DNA of 64,000 nucleotides, taken from the NCBI GenBank assembly GCA_902362375.1, contig CABIVS010000002.1, positions 146,757 to 210,756 of the forward strand. Direction: 5' to 3'. Position 1 is the stretch's first letter. Every line of letters begins with the position of its first letter. Shown piece after piece: positions 1-11,621 of this stretch. The translations under genes and the position numbers were made by a program. The DNA is from Bacteroidaceae bacterium (GTDB taxonomy: Bacteria > Bacteroidota > Bacteroidia > Bacteroidales > Bacteroidaceae). The notes below the pieces were generated by a model. The model searched no databases. It was not told where the DNA came from and worked only from the letters and a program-made list of their open reading frames with translations.

Positions 1-1034
1 ACACTTTGAAGTAATTTGAATTGTGCTTTGGTGCGAACGAGGTTGTGTTCCGGATATTTGATTTTATAATAAGTATCTCCGTTGATATAATCTGCCAGGA
101 ACCGCACGCACTGCATGTATGGGAATAAAGCCGCCGCATAAGGAAGATTCTCAATCTCGATCTGCGTCAGGAATGATTTAGCTCCTTTCAGATAACCCTT
201 GGTAAATGCTTTGAATATTTCCATATTGAAGTTTACACGATCAAGGTCTTTGTCGTCTTCATCACCTGTGTTGGCACCTGTACGTAGGAAGTCACCATAA
301 TCGGAGAATATAAAGCTAGGCATTACCGTATCCAGGTCGATGACACAAAGCACTTTACCATCCTCGTCGAACATCATGTTATTCACTTTCGTATCGCAGT
401 GGCAAACGCGTTTGGGAAGTTTTCCTTCACGATATAAACGTTCAGCTTTACACATTTCATCTGCGCGTTTCTCTATTTCATCCAAATAGTACTTCACTTC
501 TGATACCCGTCCGGCAGCATCCTTTGCAACGGCTTCACGTAGTTGTTTGAGGCGGAACTCCATGTTGTGGAAATCGGGTATGGTTTCACCCAATGTTTCC
601 GGAATATCGGCCAACATAGCCTGGAAGCTGCCGAAGGCTTCTCCTGCATAGTTGGAATATTCGGGATTCACCGTCTCATACGTTTTTGCACGTGGGATGA
701 ATACCATCACACGCCAATAGCTGTCACCGTCGAACCAGTATGTTTTACCTTCTTCTGTTTCGAGGAAACTCAACACCTTGCGGTCTATATCCGATTCTCC
801 GGCTTCCGTCAGTTTCTTGCGAATGTGATTGGTAACAGCAGTAATATTGGATTGAAGCATTTCTACATTCTGGAAAATGGCATGATTGATGCGTTGCAAA
901 ACATAGTCGGGAGCATCTGCTTCTTTGGTATTTACTTTATAAGTGTCGTTGATAAGTCCTGCACCCAAAGGTTTGATTTCTTCTATCGTACCTTGGACTT
1001 TAAATTTAGCTACGATGCTAGATAAATCTTTCAT
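1..1034 (-). CDS. N-acetylhexosamine kinase-like phosphotransferase (partial, 3' end off window)
   Basis: This is an aminoglycoside-phosphotransferase-fold sugar kinase. The ATG is at 1034 and the reading frame runs off the left edge after 344 codons, so the C-terminus is missing. The N-terminus carries the nucleotide loop region (PLGAGLINDTYKV). The catalytic loop is the Brenner motif HCDTKVNN with H212, D214 and N219, followed by the metal-binding segment VIDLDTV (D233/D235). This pattern, with FSDYGDFLRTGAN after it, is typical of the NahK/mucin-associated kinase group, which phosphorylates GlcNAc or GalNAc at C1. It lies 30 bases after a beta-galactosidase and near two GH109 genes, which supports a role in amino-sugar salvage in the cytoplasm. 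The substrate is inferred; a homoserine- or choline-kinase-like specificity cannot be excluded. Confidence 0.75.
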   Translation of the reverse strand, partial: MKDLSSIVAKFKVQGTIEEIKPLGAGLINDTYKVNTKEADAPDYVLQRINHAIFQNVEMLQSNITAVTNHIRKKLTEAGESDIDRKVLSFLETEEGKTYWFDGDSYWRVMVFIPRAKTYETVNPEYSNYAGEAFGSFQAMLADIPETLGETIPDFHNMEFRLKQLREAVAKDAAGRVSEVKYYLDEIEKRADEMCKAERLYREGKLPKRVCHCDTKVNNMMFDEDGKVLCVIDLDTVMPSFIFSDYGDFLRTGANTGDEDDKDLDRVNFNMEIFKAFTKGYLKGAKSFLTQIEIENLPYAAALFPYMQCVRFLADYINGDTYYKIKYPEHNLVRTKAQFKLLQS

Positions 1035-1064
1035 GTTTTTTTTCTTTAAAAATTTATACAAAGG

Positions 1065-4478
<3,414 letters not shown>

Positions 4479-5369
4479 TTATTTTACTTTGATATGATCG
4501 AATCCTTCTCCATACACTCCGATGACAGCACTTTGCGATACAAATGCATTCGGGTCTATGTCTTTTATCAACCGGAAGATGATAGGCGATTCCCTTTTCT
4601 TGGCTAATACAAACATCATCTTTACTTCTCGTCCTGTATAAAAGCCGGTTGCATTGATAATCGTCACTCCCCGGTGTGGATATTCGTTAATATGCCGTCC
4701 TATTTCTTCATATTTGTTAGATATGATAAAGAACTGTACGGATTGGCGGGCGCTATTCACTACCTGGTCGAGAACGAAACTACAAATATAAAGAGTTACA
4801 AACCCATACACCACTTTTTCCCAGTCTTTTAAGACAAAATAACTGGAAGAAATGATAATCATATCGCAGATAAGCACGACTCTTCCTAATGTGATGTCCC
4901 GGTATTTGTTGATGATGGCTGCAATAATATCTGTACCTCCCGTACTTCCATTGGCCGAAAAGGCAACACCTATGCCGCCTCCACAGAAGGATGCTCCGAT
5001 GACACATGCCATAAAAGGCTGGTCGTGGAGAAGACCGAAACCTGCCGTCAGTTTTTGAATGACGGACAGAAAGAAGGTGAGAGTAAATACACCGAAAATA
5101 GTTTTGATGCAAAACTTTAGTCCCAGCAACTTGAGTGCCAGTAACAGCAAGAAGAGGTTGATGCTGAAGTACGTATATTGTACCGGAAAACCTGTGGCCC
5201 AATATACGATAGAAGCAATACCCGGTACTCCCCCGGTGGTGATATCGTTAGGCAACAGAAAAACGGTCCAACCGATACCATACAAAATCATGCCGATGGC
5301 AATCATTACATAATCTCTGGCTTCACGGATAATGCTTTGCTTAGAAGGCTTTGGAATAGCTGTTTTCAT
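4479..5369 (-). CDS. YitT family membrane protein
   Basis: This is a 296-aa inner-membrane protein of the YitT/DUF161 family with a C-terminal DUF2179 domain. About five or six hydrophobic segments lie between residues 20 and 210, starting with YVMIAIGMILYGIGWTVFLL. The family hallmark ITTGGVPGIASIVYW follows directly. The soluble C-terminal part (GVTIINATGFYTGREVKMMF) matches the DUF2179 pattern. Members are widespread in Firmicutes and Bacteroidetes and their transported substrate is not established. The gene sits directly upstream of the beta-galactosidase with only about 30 bases between them, so they may share a transcript. A role in sugar export or import is possible by context, but nothing in the sequence proves it. 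Confidence 0.85.
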   Translation of the reverse strand: MKTAIPKPSKQSIIREARDYVMIAIGMILYGIGWTVFLLPNDITTGGVPGIASIVYWATGFPVQYTYFSINLFLLLLALKLLGLKFCIKTIFGVFTLTFFLSVIQKLTAGFGLLHDQPFMACVIGASFCGGGIGVAFSANGSTGGTDIIAAIINKYRDITLGRVVLICDMIIISSSYFVLKDWEKVVYGFVTLYICSFVLDQVVNSARQSVQFFIISNKYEEIGRHINEYPHRGVTIINATGFYTGREVKMMFVLAKKRESPIIFRLIKDIDPNAFVSQSAVIGVYGEGFDHIKVK

Positions 5370-5403
5370 AAACGTGATAATGATAATCTATAAAATGTTC
5401 AAA

Positions 5404-5463
5404 CACGAACCCATGAATAATCCGGCTTTGGGGGAGAAGCCGGATTGGTTCATTATGCTCGTG
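5404..5463 (-). terminator. Strong hairpin after the GH109 gene
   Basis: The stem AATCCGGCTT (5419-5428) pairs with AAGCCGGATT (5437-5446) around an 8-base loop. It is extended by an outer imperfect stem out to CACGA/TCGTG. It lies just past the stop of the 5484-6896 gene. There is only a weak U-rich stretch after it, so it may be a terminator or an mRNA 3'-stabilising structure. Confidence 0.6.
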
Positions 5464-5483
5464 CTAAAAGGAAATATTCTGTT

Positions 5484-6896
5484 TTATTTTGCAAAAGCGT
5501 GACGGTAGCCTTGTACTTTATTCCATCCACCACGAGTGAAGTCGGGTACTTCTACCGGAGCTGAATTGTTTTCGATAGAAAGTCTGGTAAGTTCAGCCAT
5601 GCAACACCATTCTGCCAAGTCATAAACGTCCATATCCAATGGCAGTCCATTCTGCAAGCAATATGCCAGGCGGTAGTCCATGATAAAGTCCATACCACCG
5701 TGTCCACCTACTTTCTTGGCTGTTTCTTCCAGCTCTATATGAATAGGATCTTTATATTTATCCATCAAGGCTTTCTTTACGTTTTCAGGTACAGAACCAT
5801 GTGCATTCAGATTCTCATGATTAGGCACATCTTTTGAATCAACTTGTGAAGGTCTCAGGCAATATTCTTCAATCGGATATTTGCTTGCATAACCATCGGC
5901 TCCCACTATTTGATACATACGGCTGTATGGGCGTGGAGTCATTACGTTGTGCTGAATCAACATTGTTTTTCCGTTCTCTGTGCGAATCAGGGTAGAAGTC
6001 TGGTCACCATTCTGGAAGTCGGTCACTTCTTCTCCTGTTTGTTTCTTAATATAAGCCGGTCCGTTGACAGCTTTCGTATCCATTGATACCAATGTTTTCA
6101 TGCGGTCACCACGGTGGATATTAAGTACCTGACAAGCAGGACCCATGCCGTGGGTAGCATATACATCGCCACGGTGCAGATGATTATAATCCATTCGCCA
6201 GTTATTCCAGTATTCAGGCCAGAAATCTTCCAGATTGTGGATATATGAACCTTCTACATGAAGCACTTCTCCGAATACGCCTTGTTGTGCCATGTTTAAA
6301 GAGGTCAGTTCAAAGAAGTCATATACGCAGTTTTCGAGCTGCATACAATGTTTACGGGTCTTTTCGGAAGTATTGATTAGCTGCCAGATTTCATCCAGTG
6401 TCATGGCGGCAGGAACTTCGATGGCTACATGTTTGCCATGTTCCATGGCATAAACACCCATTGCTGCATGATGTTTCCAGTCGGTGGCTATGTATACCAG
6501 ATCAATATCGTCTCGTTCACAAAGTTGCTTCCATGCCTCTTCCGAACCGCTGTAAGAAGCAGCTTCAGGAAGTCCGGCATTCTTCAATATTTCTTGTGAT
6601 TTTTCAACACGTTCGGGAAGCAGGTCGCATAATGCTATAATCTTAGTTCCCGGGATATGGGTCCAGCGTGCCACGGCGCCGGGACCACGCATTCCTAATC
6701 CGATGAAACCGACACGAACGGTATCTATTTTAGGAGTAACGAGTTGGATTACATCTTCTTGTCCGGCAGGGCGGGCAGGAGTTTCTACTTTGATGGGAGT
6801 AAAGGCTTCCGGAGCCTTTGGTTGTTGAGTACAACTGGTGTGCCAAGTTAACAAAGCCAAGCCGATGGCAGTGACTGTAAGTAGTTTCTTCATCAT
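5484..6896 (-). CDS. GH109-type oxidoreductase-fold glycosidase (alpha-N-acetylgalactosaminidase family), lipoprotein
   Basis: This 470-aa protein has a Gfo/Idh/MocA fold. The N-terminus (hydrophobic LLTVTAIGLALLTW, then Cys22) looks like a lipoprotein signal, although the residue at -3 is His, so the lipobox is imperfect. The NAD-binding Rossmann motif GFIGLGMRG lies at about residues 63-71. The region EVPAAMTLDEIW, the segment LNMAQQGVFGEVLHVEGSYI and ATHGMGPACQ match the GH109 pattern (Elizabethkingia NagA type). That family cleaves terminal alpha-GalNAc by an NAD-dependent oxidation/elimination mechanism. A second, clearly related copy lies upstream at 7200-8459. The neighbouring beta-galactosidase and sugar kinase fit O-glycan or blood-group A antigen use. 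Activity is inferred from family; plain sugar dehydrogenases have the same fold. Confidence 0.88.
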   Translation of the reverse strand: MMKKLLTVTAIGLALLTWHTSCTQQPKAPEAFTPIKVETPARPAGQEDVIQLVTPKIDTVRVGFIGLGMRGPGAVARWTHIPGTKIIALCDLLPERVEKSQEILKNAGLPEAASYSGSEEAWKQLCERDDIDLVYIATDWKHHAAMGVYAMEHGKHVAIEVPAAMTLDEIWQLINTSEKTRKHCMQLENCVYDFFELTSLNMAQQGVFGEVLHVEGSYIHNLEDFWPEYWNNWRMDYNHLHRGDVYATHGMGPACQVLNIHRGDRMKTLVSMDTKAVNGPAYIKKQTGEEVTDFQNGDQTSTLIRTENGKTMLIQHNVMTPRPYSRMYQIVGADGYASKYPIEEYCLRPSQVDSKDVPNHENLNAHGSVPENVKKALMDKYKDPIHIELEETAKKVGGHGGMDFIMDYRLAYCLQNGLPLDMDVYDLAEWCCMAELTRLSIENNSAPVEVPDFTRGGWNKVQGYRHAFAK

Positions 6897-7199
6897 ATTT
6901 TAAAGTTTTTAATAGGGGTTATTCGCTGTTTTTCATTTACGTGTCAAAAATAGTAATTAATTAGCCAATTATTTGTATTTATAATCGATATTTTCATCAG
7001 ATAAGTTTCTATTATGAGGTAAAAAATGAGTCAGGCTTTTTCTACCTGATTTTGTGTAGGCTTATGTGACGTCAAATACATATAAAAGACATGTCATAAA
7101 GAGACTCTTCCTAAAAAAAAGTCACCTTTTTAGAATTGCTTAACGTTTACTACTCTTGTTGGGGTAAGCTACCTGCTTCAGCTGTACTTCTGTTGGAAC
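6897..7199. other. Gap between the two GH109 genes
   Basis: About 300 AT-rich bases. It contains the -7 box at 6945 and, around 7030-7055, a weak minus-strand hairpin (TCAGG/CCTGA) followed by T-rich sequence that may end the upstream transcript. I see no open reading frame worth calling and no repeat. Confidence 0.5.
6945..6952 (-). promoter_or_regulatory. -7 box for the GH109 lipoprotein gene
   Basis: The minus strand reads TATTTTTG here, matching TAnnTTTG, about 50 bases upstream of the start at 6896. No clear -33 TTTG lies at the usual distance. Confidence 0.5.
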
Positions 7200-8459
7200 C
7201 TAGTATTTGTATTTTTTCCAGGCTCCCCTGGTGAAATCCGGAATTTCTACTGCCATGCTCTTATTCAGTACAGATTTTTCACTTAGTTCTGTGATGCACG
7301 ACCACTCGGCAGCGTCGTATACATCCATATCCAGTGGAAGCCCGTTGCGCAGACAATGAATAAGGCGGTAATCCATTACATAATTCATCTCATTAGGTAG
7401 GCCTCTGCGATGTGCTTCTTCGCCAATGGTTGCGCTAAAAGGATGTTTATAGCGTGCCATCATTTTTTCTAGCAGTTCTCCTTCAAGTGGAGTGTCTCCA
7501 TTAGGATCCAGGGCGATACAGGGGACAGGGTATTTCTGGGCGAATCCCAGTGTGCCGCATATTGTTTGAAGGCGGCTGTAAGGACGTGGGGTGGATATGG
7601 CGTATTGAAGCATGATCGTCTTCCCTTTGAGCGTGTGGATAAGAGTGGTATTTACATCTCCCAATTGATATTTCTGGTGGGCTTCCGGTGAATATTCGCC
7701 GAATAGTCTGCGGGCATATTCGCTCATTCCTGCCTGATGAGTAGACATGGAAACGAGATATTCCATTCTGTCGCTGCGATGAATATCCAGTATCTGACAG
7801 GCGGGGCCTAATCCATGAGTGGGATAAGGATTGCCTGTATGTTCGATGCTGTATCTTTTTCCCCAATGGTTGTGGTAGCCGCCTTCGCTCTCTTCGGCAA
7901 AGTACATTGAACGAAGATCGTGAATGTAGGCTCCTTCTACATGCATGATTTCTCCGAACAGTCCTCGTTGGGCCATATTGAGGGTCATTAGTGCAAAAGG
8001 ATCATAACAACAATTTTCGAGCATGATGCAGTGTCGCCTGGTTTTTTCTGCAGTGTCTACTAACTGCCAACATTCTTCCACGCTCATAGCAGCCGGAACT
8101 TCAATGGCTACATGCTTATTGCATTCCATTGTGAAGGTTGCCATTGGAGTGTGCATTAACCAGTCGGTACAGATGAATATTAAATCTGCTTCGTCCGATT
8201 CGCACATCTTTTTCCATCCCTCCACTCCAGTATATCCGGTGGCTTCGGAACGGCCGGCTTCTTTTAATAGTTGTTGAGCCTTACTTAAATTTCCTTCTCT
8301 TATTTCACAAAGAGCTTTGATTTCTACTCCTTCGATTTGCAGATAACGTTGTAAGGTGAGCAATCCTCGATTGCCCAGTCCTATAATCCCGATGCGGACA
8401 GTGGGGATAGGGGGATGTGCTAGCCGGAGTACGTGCGATTGTACCGGAGAATTCTTCAT
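7200..8459 (-). CDS. Second GH109-type oxidoreductase-fold protein, no signal peptide
   Basis: This 419-aa protein is a paralogue of the 5484-6896 product. It shares the Rossmann motif ([11 protein letters not shown], near residue 22), [75 protein letters not shown] and the C-terminal [12 protein letters not shown]. Unlike its neighbour it begins directly with a polar segment and lacks a signal peptide, so it is probably cytoplasmic or exported by an unrecognised route. The two copies differ in loop lengths, for example an insertion around [16 protein letters not shown]. The gene lies downstream of a tRNA operon terminator and I see no clear promoter of its own. By family it acts on alpha-GalNAc or a related sugar with bound NAD. 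Confidence 0.85.
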   Translation of the reverse strand: MKNSPVQSHVLRLAHPPIPTVRIGIIGLGNRGLLTLQRYLQIEGVEIKALCEIREGNLSKAQQLLKEAGRSEATGYTGVEGWKKMCESDEADLIFICTDWLMHTPMATFTMECNKHVAIEVPAAMSVEECWQLVDTAEKTRRHCIMLENCCYDPFALMTLNMAQRGLFGEIMHVEGAYIHDLRSMYFAEESEGGYHNHWGKRYSIEHTGNPYPTHGLGPACQILDIHRSDRMEYLVSMSTHQAGMSEYARRLFGEYSPEAHQKYQLGDVNTTLIHTLKGKTIMLQYAISTPRPYSRLQTICGTLGFAQKYPVPCIALDPNGDTPLEGELLEKMMARYKHPFSATIGEEAHRRGLPNEMNYVMDYRLIHCLRNGLPLDMDVYDAAEWSCITELSEKSVLNKSMAVEIPDFTRGAWKKYKY

Positions 8460-8481
8460 AAGCTTAGCGGACTAAAGTAAA

Positions 8482-8517
8482 ACAAAAAAAGAGAATCTAA
8501 TTTCTCAGATTCTCTTT
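8482..8517 (-). terminator. Intrinsic terminator of the tRNA operon
   Basis: Perfect 11-bp stem (8488-8498 with 8507-8517, AAAGAGAATCT/AGATTCTCTTT) with an 8-base loop, directly after tRNA-Gly. On the minus strand it is followed by a run of T (8482-8487). Confidence 0.85.
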
Positions 8518-8521
8518 GGAG

Positions 8522-8594
8522 AGCGGAAGACGGGGCTCAAACCCGCGACCCTCAGCTTGGAAGGCTAATGCTCTATCAACTGAGCTACTTCCGC
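8522..8594 (-). tRNA. tRNA-Gly (anticodon TCC)
   Basis: A 73-nt cloverleaf on the minus strand. The acceptor stem GCGGAAG pairs with CTTCCGC, the D arm contains AGCTCAGTTGATAGAGC, and the anticodon loop CTTCCAA gives anticodon TCC. The T arm contains GGGTTTGAGCCCC and the discriminator base is U. The CCA end is not encoded. It follows tRNA-Tyr by 9 bases and is the last unit of a two-tRNA transcript. Confidence 0.97.
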
Positions 8595-8603
8595 AATTTT
8601 TTG

Positions 8604-8686
8604 TGGGCAAAGATGGATTCGAACCACCGAAGTCGAAAGACAGCAGATTTACAGTCTGCCCCATTTGGCCACTCTGGTATTTGCCC
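8604..8686 (-). tRNA. tRNA-Tyr (anticodon GTA)
   Basis: An 83-nt class II tRNA on the minus strand with a long variable arm. The acceptor stem GGGCAAA pairs with TTTGCCC and the discriminator is A. The anticodon loop CTGTAAA gives GTA and the T arm carries GGTTCGAATCC. The CCA end is not encoded. It is the first gene after the promoter at 8726-8756. Confidence 0.97.
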
Positions 8687-8725
8687 TTTTTTGCTTTTGA
8701 GGAGGTTTGTTTCTCAATTGCGGTG

Positions 8726-8756
8726 CAAAGATACAACTATTTATTTAAACTCCAAA
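8726..8756 (-). promoter_or_regulatory. Consensus promoter of the tRNA-Tyr/tRNA-Gly operon
   Basis: The minus strand shows TTTG (8753-8756), 19 bases, then TATCTTTG (8726-8733), a textbook Bacteroides -33/-7 pair. The -33 element lies inside the last codons of ribH, whose stop is at 8737. Transcription should start about 30 bases before tRNA-Tyr. Confidence 0.85.
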
Positions 8757-9231
8757 CAAAATCGATCATTTTTATTGCAGTAATTGCACATTCATCTCCT
8801 TTGTTACCCAGTTTGCCACCGGCACGATCCTCTGCTTGCTCCATTGTATTTGTGGTAATTAATCCGTAAATAACTGGTATATCGCCAGTTGCGTTTAATT
8901 CGGTAATTCCTTGGGTTGCTCCCATGCAAACATAATCAAAATGTGGAGTATCTCCTTTAATTACGCAACCAATTGCAATAATTGCATCAAGATCGCAATT
9001 TTCCATCATTTGGTTGGCTCCAAAAGTAAGTTCGAAACTTCCCGGTACAGTTTTCACCAGAATATTTTCGTCTTTTGCTCCATGTTTTTTTAATGTATCG
9101 ACTGCACCTTTCAGTAAAGCACCGGTAATATTGAAATTCCATTCGGATACGACGATACCAAATTTCATTGCTTCTGCATTCGGAACGGAATTGAAATCAT
9201 ATTCGGATAAGTTATGGTAAGCTGTTGCCAT
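8737..9231 (-). CDS. ribH: 6,7-dimethyl-8-ribityllumazine synthase
   Basis: This 164-aa protein catalyses the penultimate step of riboflavin synthesis, condensing the ribitylaminouracil with 3,4-dihydroxy-2-butanone 4-phosphate in the cytoplasm. Diagnostic stretches are [17 protein letters not shown] near the N-terminus, [11 protein letters not shown], and [20 protein letters not shown] with the catalytic His following [27 protein letters not shown] closes the protein. Length fits the family. It lies downstream of a TPR-protein gene, separated by a 153-base gap with an inverted-repeat element. Other riboflavin genes are not in this window. Confidence 0.97.
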   Translation of the reverse strand: MATAYHNLSEYDFNSVPNAEAMKFGIVVSEWNFNITGALLKGAVDTLKKHGAKDENILVKTVPGSFELTFGANQMMENCDLDAIIAIGCVIKGDTPHFDYVCMGATQGITELNATGDIPVIYGLITTNTMEQAEDRAGGKLGNKGDECAITAIKMIDFVWSLNK

Positions 9232-9293
9232 AGTTAATTAAAAGTTGAGGATTATAAAATGGAAATTTGAGAGTATGAGAGATTAAGAAGAAA

Positions 9294-9358
9294 GGCACGG
9301 ATTTCACGGATTCCACGGTTTTAATAGATAGTCCGCTTAATCCGGTGTAATCCGTGCC
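9294..9358. repeat. Inverted-repeat element, copy 1 (GGCACGGATT family)
   Basis: GGCACGGATT (9294-9303) is mirrored by AATCCGTGCC (9349-9358). Between them are further degenerate CACGGATT- and AATCCGG-type units. The left arm follows the pattern GGCACGGATTnCnCGGATT and continues CACGGTT, which is also seen at 45744-45851. It lies between two genes on the minus strand, upstream of ribH. Confidence 0.75.
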
Positions 9359-9384
9359 TCGATTCCCTTATATAATAAGGTATA

Positions 9385-10068
9385 TTATTTTTTCATCAAT
9401 TTAGCTTGCTCGATATATTTGTCGATGTCCATAGCCTGATAAGATTGGAAGTATTTATCCTTGATCTTAGTGTAAGCGTTTACAGCATCGTCATATTTTC
9501 CCTGTTTTACCAGGATTTCACCGGCTTGTATCAGGAAGATCGGGCTTAATGTGTTGTTGTCTGCTTTGTCTGCAGCCGACAGTAAAGTAGAAGCCGCTTT
9601 GTCTAATTGGCCAAGTTGTGCATAGCAGTTACCTGCAGCACCCAAGATTGCCGGGGCAACCATTTGGTCTTTTCCATTGAAACTGTCCAGCATCTTCACT
9701 GCTTCTTCATATTTGCCAAGTTGTGCGTAGCAAATACCAGCATAAGCTTTTGCCAGATTTGCCGCTTTTGTTCCGCTGTAGTCATCGGCAACTTTCAGGA
9801 AACCTGCATAACCGATGCTGTCGCCATTCAAAGCCTGCTCAAAAGCATCCTGTTCAAAGTATTCCTGTCCTTTGAAAAGAGCTGCCTGTGCTTTTTCCTC
9901 ACGTGGTTCAGCATAGAGGTTTTTGTACATGATAAAACCTGCTACAATAATAATCACAGCAACAACACCGCCAATAATTGCGTTTTTGTACTTGATAAGA
10001 AATGCTTCCGATTGTGTCAGTGCATCTTCTACGTTCAGATGTTCGTTCTGATTCTTTTGTTCTGCCAT
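9385..10068 (-). CDS. Membrane-anchored tetratricopeptide-repeat protein
   Basis: This 227-aa protein has one transmembrane helix near residues 31-50 (NAIIGGVVAVIIIVAGFIMY) with a short cytoplasmic N-terminus. The rest is periplasmic and made of TPR-like helical repeats (for example AKAYAGICYAQLGKYEEAVKM and LIQAGEILVKQGKYDDAVNAY). The layout resembles YfgM/DUF2133-type proteins that act with periplasmic chaperones at the Sec translocon, but this assignment is by architecture only. It has its own -7 box at 10117 and is probably co-transcribed with ribH downstream. Confidence 0.8.
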   Translation of the reverse strand: MAEQKNQNEHLNVEDALTQSEAFLIKYKNAIIGGVVAVIIIVAGFIMYKNLYAEPREEKAQAALFKGQEYFEQDAFEQALNGDSIGYAGFLKVADDYSGTKAANLAKAYAGICYAQLGKYEEAVKMLDSFNGKDQMVAPAILGAAGNCYAQLGQLDKAASTLLSAADKADNNTLSPIFLIQAGEILVKQGKYDDAVNAYTKIKDKYFQSYQAMDIDKYIEQAKLMKK

Positions 10069-10116
10069 TTTATATGATTCTTTTTGTTATTATTCACCGT
10101 TTGATATTTCGACTCG

Positions 10117-10124
10117 CAAAAGTA
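10117..10124 (-). promoter_or_regulatory. -7 box of the TPR-protein gene
   Basis: The minus strand reads TACTTTTG, about 50 bases upstream of the start at 10068. The -33 region holds only a poor TTTG match. Confidence 0.6.
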
Positions 10125-10198
10125 GTTTTTTTATATCTACAAACGAAATTTAGAAGCATCTTTTTTTGTTTTACACCCGAAAACCACGAAAATCTTGC

Positions 10199-10206
10199 TA
10201 CTTTTG
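10199..10206 (+). promoter_or_regulatory. -7 box of recF
   Basis: TACTTTTG, 22 bases before the recF ATG at 10229, which predicts a short leader of roughly 15 bases. It supports 10229 as the start rather than the in-frame ATG at 10166, which lies upstream of the promoter. Confidence 0.65.
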
Positions 10207-10228
10207 TGAACAAATTAACGTGTACACA

Positions 10229-11347
10229 ATGATACTGAAACGAATATCCATATTAAACTATAAGAATCTGGAAGAGGTAGAACTGGGATTCTCTGCTAAG
10301 CTGAATTGCTTTTTCGGACTGAATGGAATGGGAAAGACGAATCTGCTGGATGCGGTGTATTTCTTGTCTTTCTGTAAGAGCTCCGGAAACCCGATTGATT
10401 CTCAAAATATTCGTCATGAACAAGACTTTTTCGTGATTCAGGGCTTTTATGAAGCGGAGGACGGAACTCCTGAAGAGATTTATTGTGGGATGAAACGCCG
10501 TTCGAAGAAACAATTTAAACGGAACAAGAAAGAATATAGTCGTTTTTCGGACCACATCGGTTTTCTGCCCCTGGTGATGGTTTCACCTGCCGATTCCGAA
10601 TTGATAGCCGGAGGAAGTGAGGAGCGCCGCCGGTTTATGGATGTAGTGATTTCGCAGTATGATAAGGAATATCTTGAAGCGCTGATACGGTACAATAAAG
10701 CATTGGCGCAGCGTAACACATTGTTGAAGAGTGAGTTTCCGGTGGAGGAGGAGCTGTTTCTTGTATGGGAGGAGATGATGGCGCAAGCCGGTGCAATCGT
10801 ATTCCAGAAGCGTGAAGCGTTTATCCGGGAGTTTATTCCTATTTTCCAATCTTTCTATTCCTTTATTTCGCAAGATAAAGAGGTGGTGGGACTATCTTAT
10901 GAGTCTCATGCGCGGGATGCTTCTTTGTTGGAAGTGTTGAAGCAAAGCAGGGAGAGGGATAAGATAATGGGATTCTCTTTGCGTGGCATTCATAAAGATG
11001 AGTTGAATATGTTGTTGGGTGAATTCCCGATAAAGAAAGAAGGTTCGCAGGGACAGAACAAAACGTATCTGGTAGCATTGAAACTGGCACAGTTTGATTT
11101 TTTGAAACGTACCGGTCGGACTGTTCCTTTATTATTACTGGATGATATTTTTGATAAGTTGGATGCTTCCCGTGTAGAGCAAATTGTGAAGCTGGTGGCC
11201 GGAGACAATTTCGGGCAGATATTTATAACGGATACGAACCGGGGACATCTCGACCGTATTTTACATAAGGTAGGCAGCGATTATAAAATATTTCGTGTAG
11301 AGGAGGGTACAATTCAAGAAACGGAGGCTGAAAATGAAGCGCAATGA
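10229..11347 (+). CDS. recF: DNA replication/repair protein RecF
   Basis: RecF is an SMC-like ATPase that loads RecA at single-stranded gaps. The protein is 372 aa from the ATG at 10229; an upstream in-frame ATG at 10166 is rejected because it precedes the -7 box and adds residues with no family counterpart. The Walker A motif is GLNGMGKT (residues 30-37), the ABC-type signature is represented by SQGQNKTYLVALKLAQ, and Walker B is PLLLLDDIFDKLD. TNRGHLDRI is the usual C-terminal segment. Its stop overlaps the start of the DUF721 gene by 14 bases, indicating translational coupling. A recF-DUF721 pair is common near dnaN/gyrB in many bacteria, but neither of those is here. Confidence 0.95.
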   Translation: MILKRISILNYKNLEEVELGFSAKLNCFFGLNGMGKTNLLDAVYFLSFCKSSGNPIDSQNIRHEQDFFVIQGFYEAEDGTPEEIYCGMKRRSKKQFKRNKKEYSRFSDHIGFLPLVMVSPADSELIAGGSEERRRFMDVVISQYDKEYLEALIRYNKALAQRNTLLKSEFPVEEELFLVWEEMMAQAGAIVFQKREAFIREFIPIFQSFYSFISQDKEVVGLSYESHARDASLLEVLKQSRERDKIMGFSLRGIHKDELNMLLGEFPIKKEGSQGQNKTYLVALKLAQFDFLKRTGRTVPLLLLDDIFDKLDASRVEQIVKLVAGDNFGQIFITDTNRGHLDRILHKVGSDYKIFRVEEGTIQETEAENEAQ

Positions 11348-11621
11348 TGCCGAACAAATAGGAAAACTGATTCAACAGTTTCTTCGTCAGGAGAGTTTGG
11401 AATCTCCGCTGAACGAACAAAGGCTGCTGGATGCCTGGCCTCAAATCTTGGGACCGGCGGCGGCTTATACCAGCAATCTTTATATTCGTAATCAGACATT
11501 GTATGTGCATCTGACTTCTGCTGCTCTTCGTCAGGAATTGATGATGGGGCGTGAGGTATTGGTACGCACGCTGAATCAGAAAGTCGGGGCTACCGTTATT
11601 ACAAATATTATTTTTCGTTGA
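11334..11621 (+). CDS. DUF721 (DciA-like) protein
   Basis: This small 95-aa protein starts inside the recF 3' end (14-base overlap) and belongs to the DUF721 family. The central stretch (EQRLLDAWPQILGPAAAYTSNLYIRNQTLYV) shows the typical W-x-x-I/V-x-G motif. In several phyla DUF721 proteins (DciA) recruit the replicative helicase DnaB, so a replication-linked role is plausible. The coupling to recF supports this. Its 3' end overlaps the convergent PHP gene by 14 bases. Confidence 0.85.
   Translation: MKRNDAEQIGKLIQQFLRQESLESPLNEQRLLDAWPQILGPAAAYTSNLYIRNQTLYVHLTSAALRQELMMGREVLVRTLNQKVGATVITNIIFR

Noticed and set aside
8497..8736. Minus-strand 79-codon frame over both tRNAs
   Set aside because: It is simply a translation of tRNA-Tyr and tRNA-Gly (the familiar SSVDRALAFQAEGRGFEPRL product) and not a gene.
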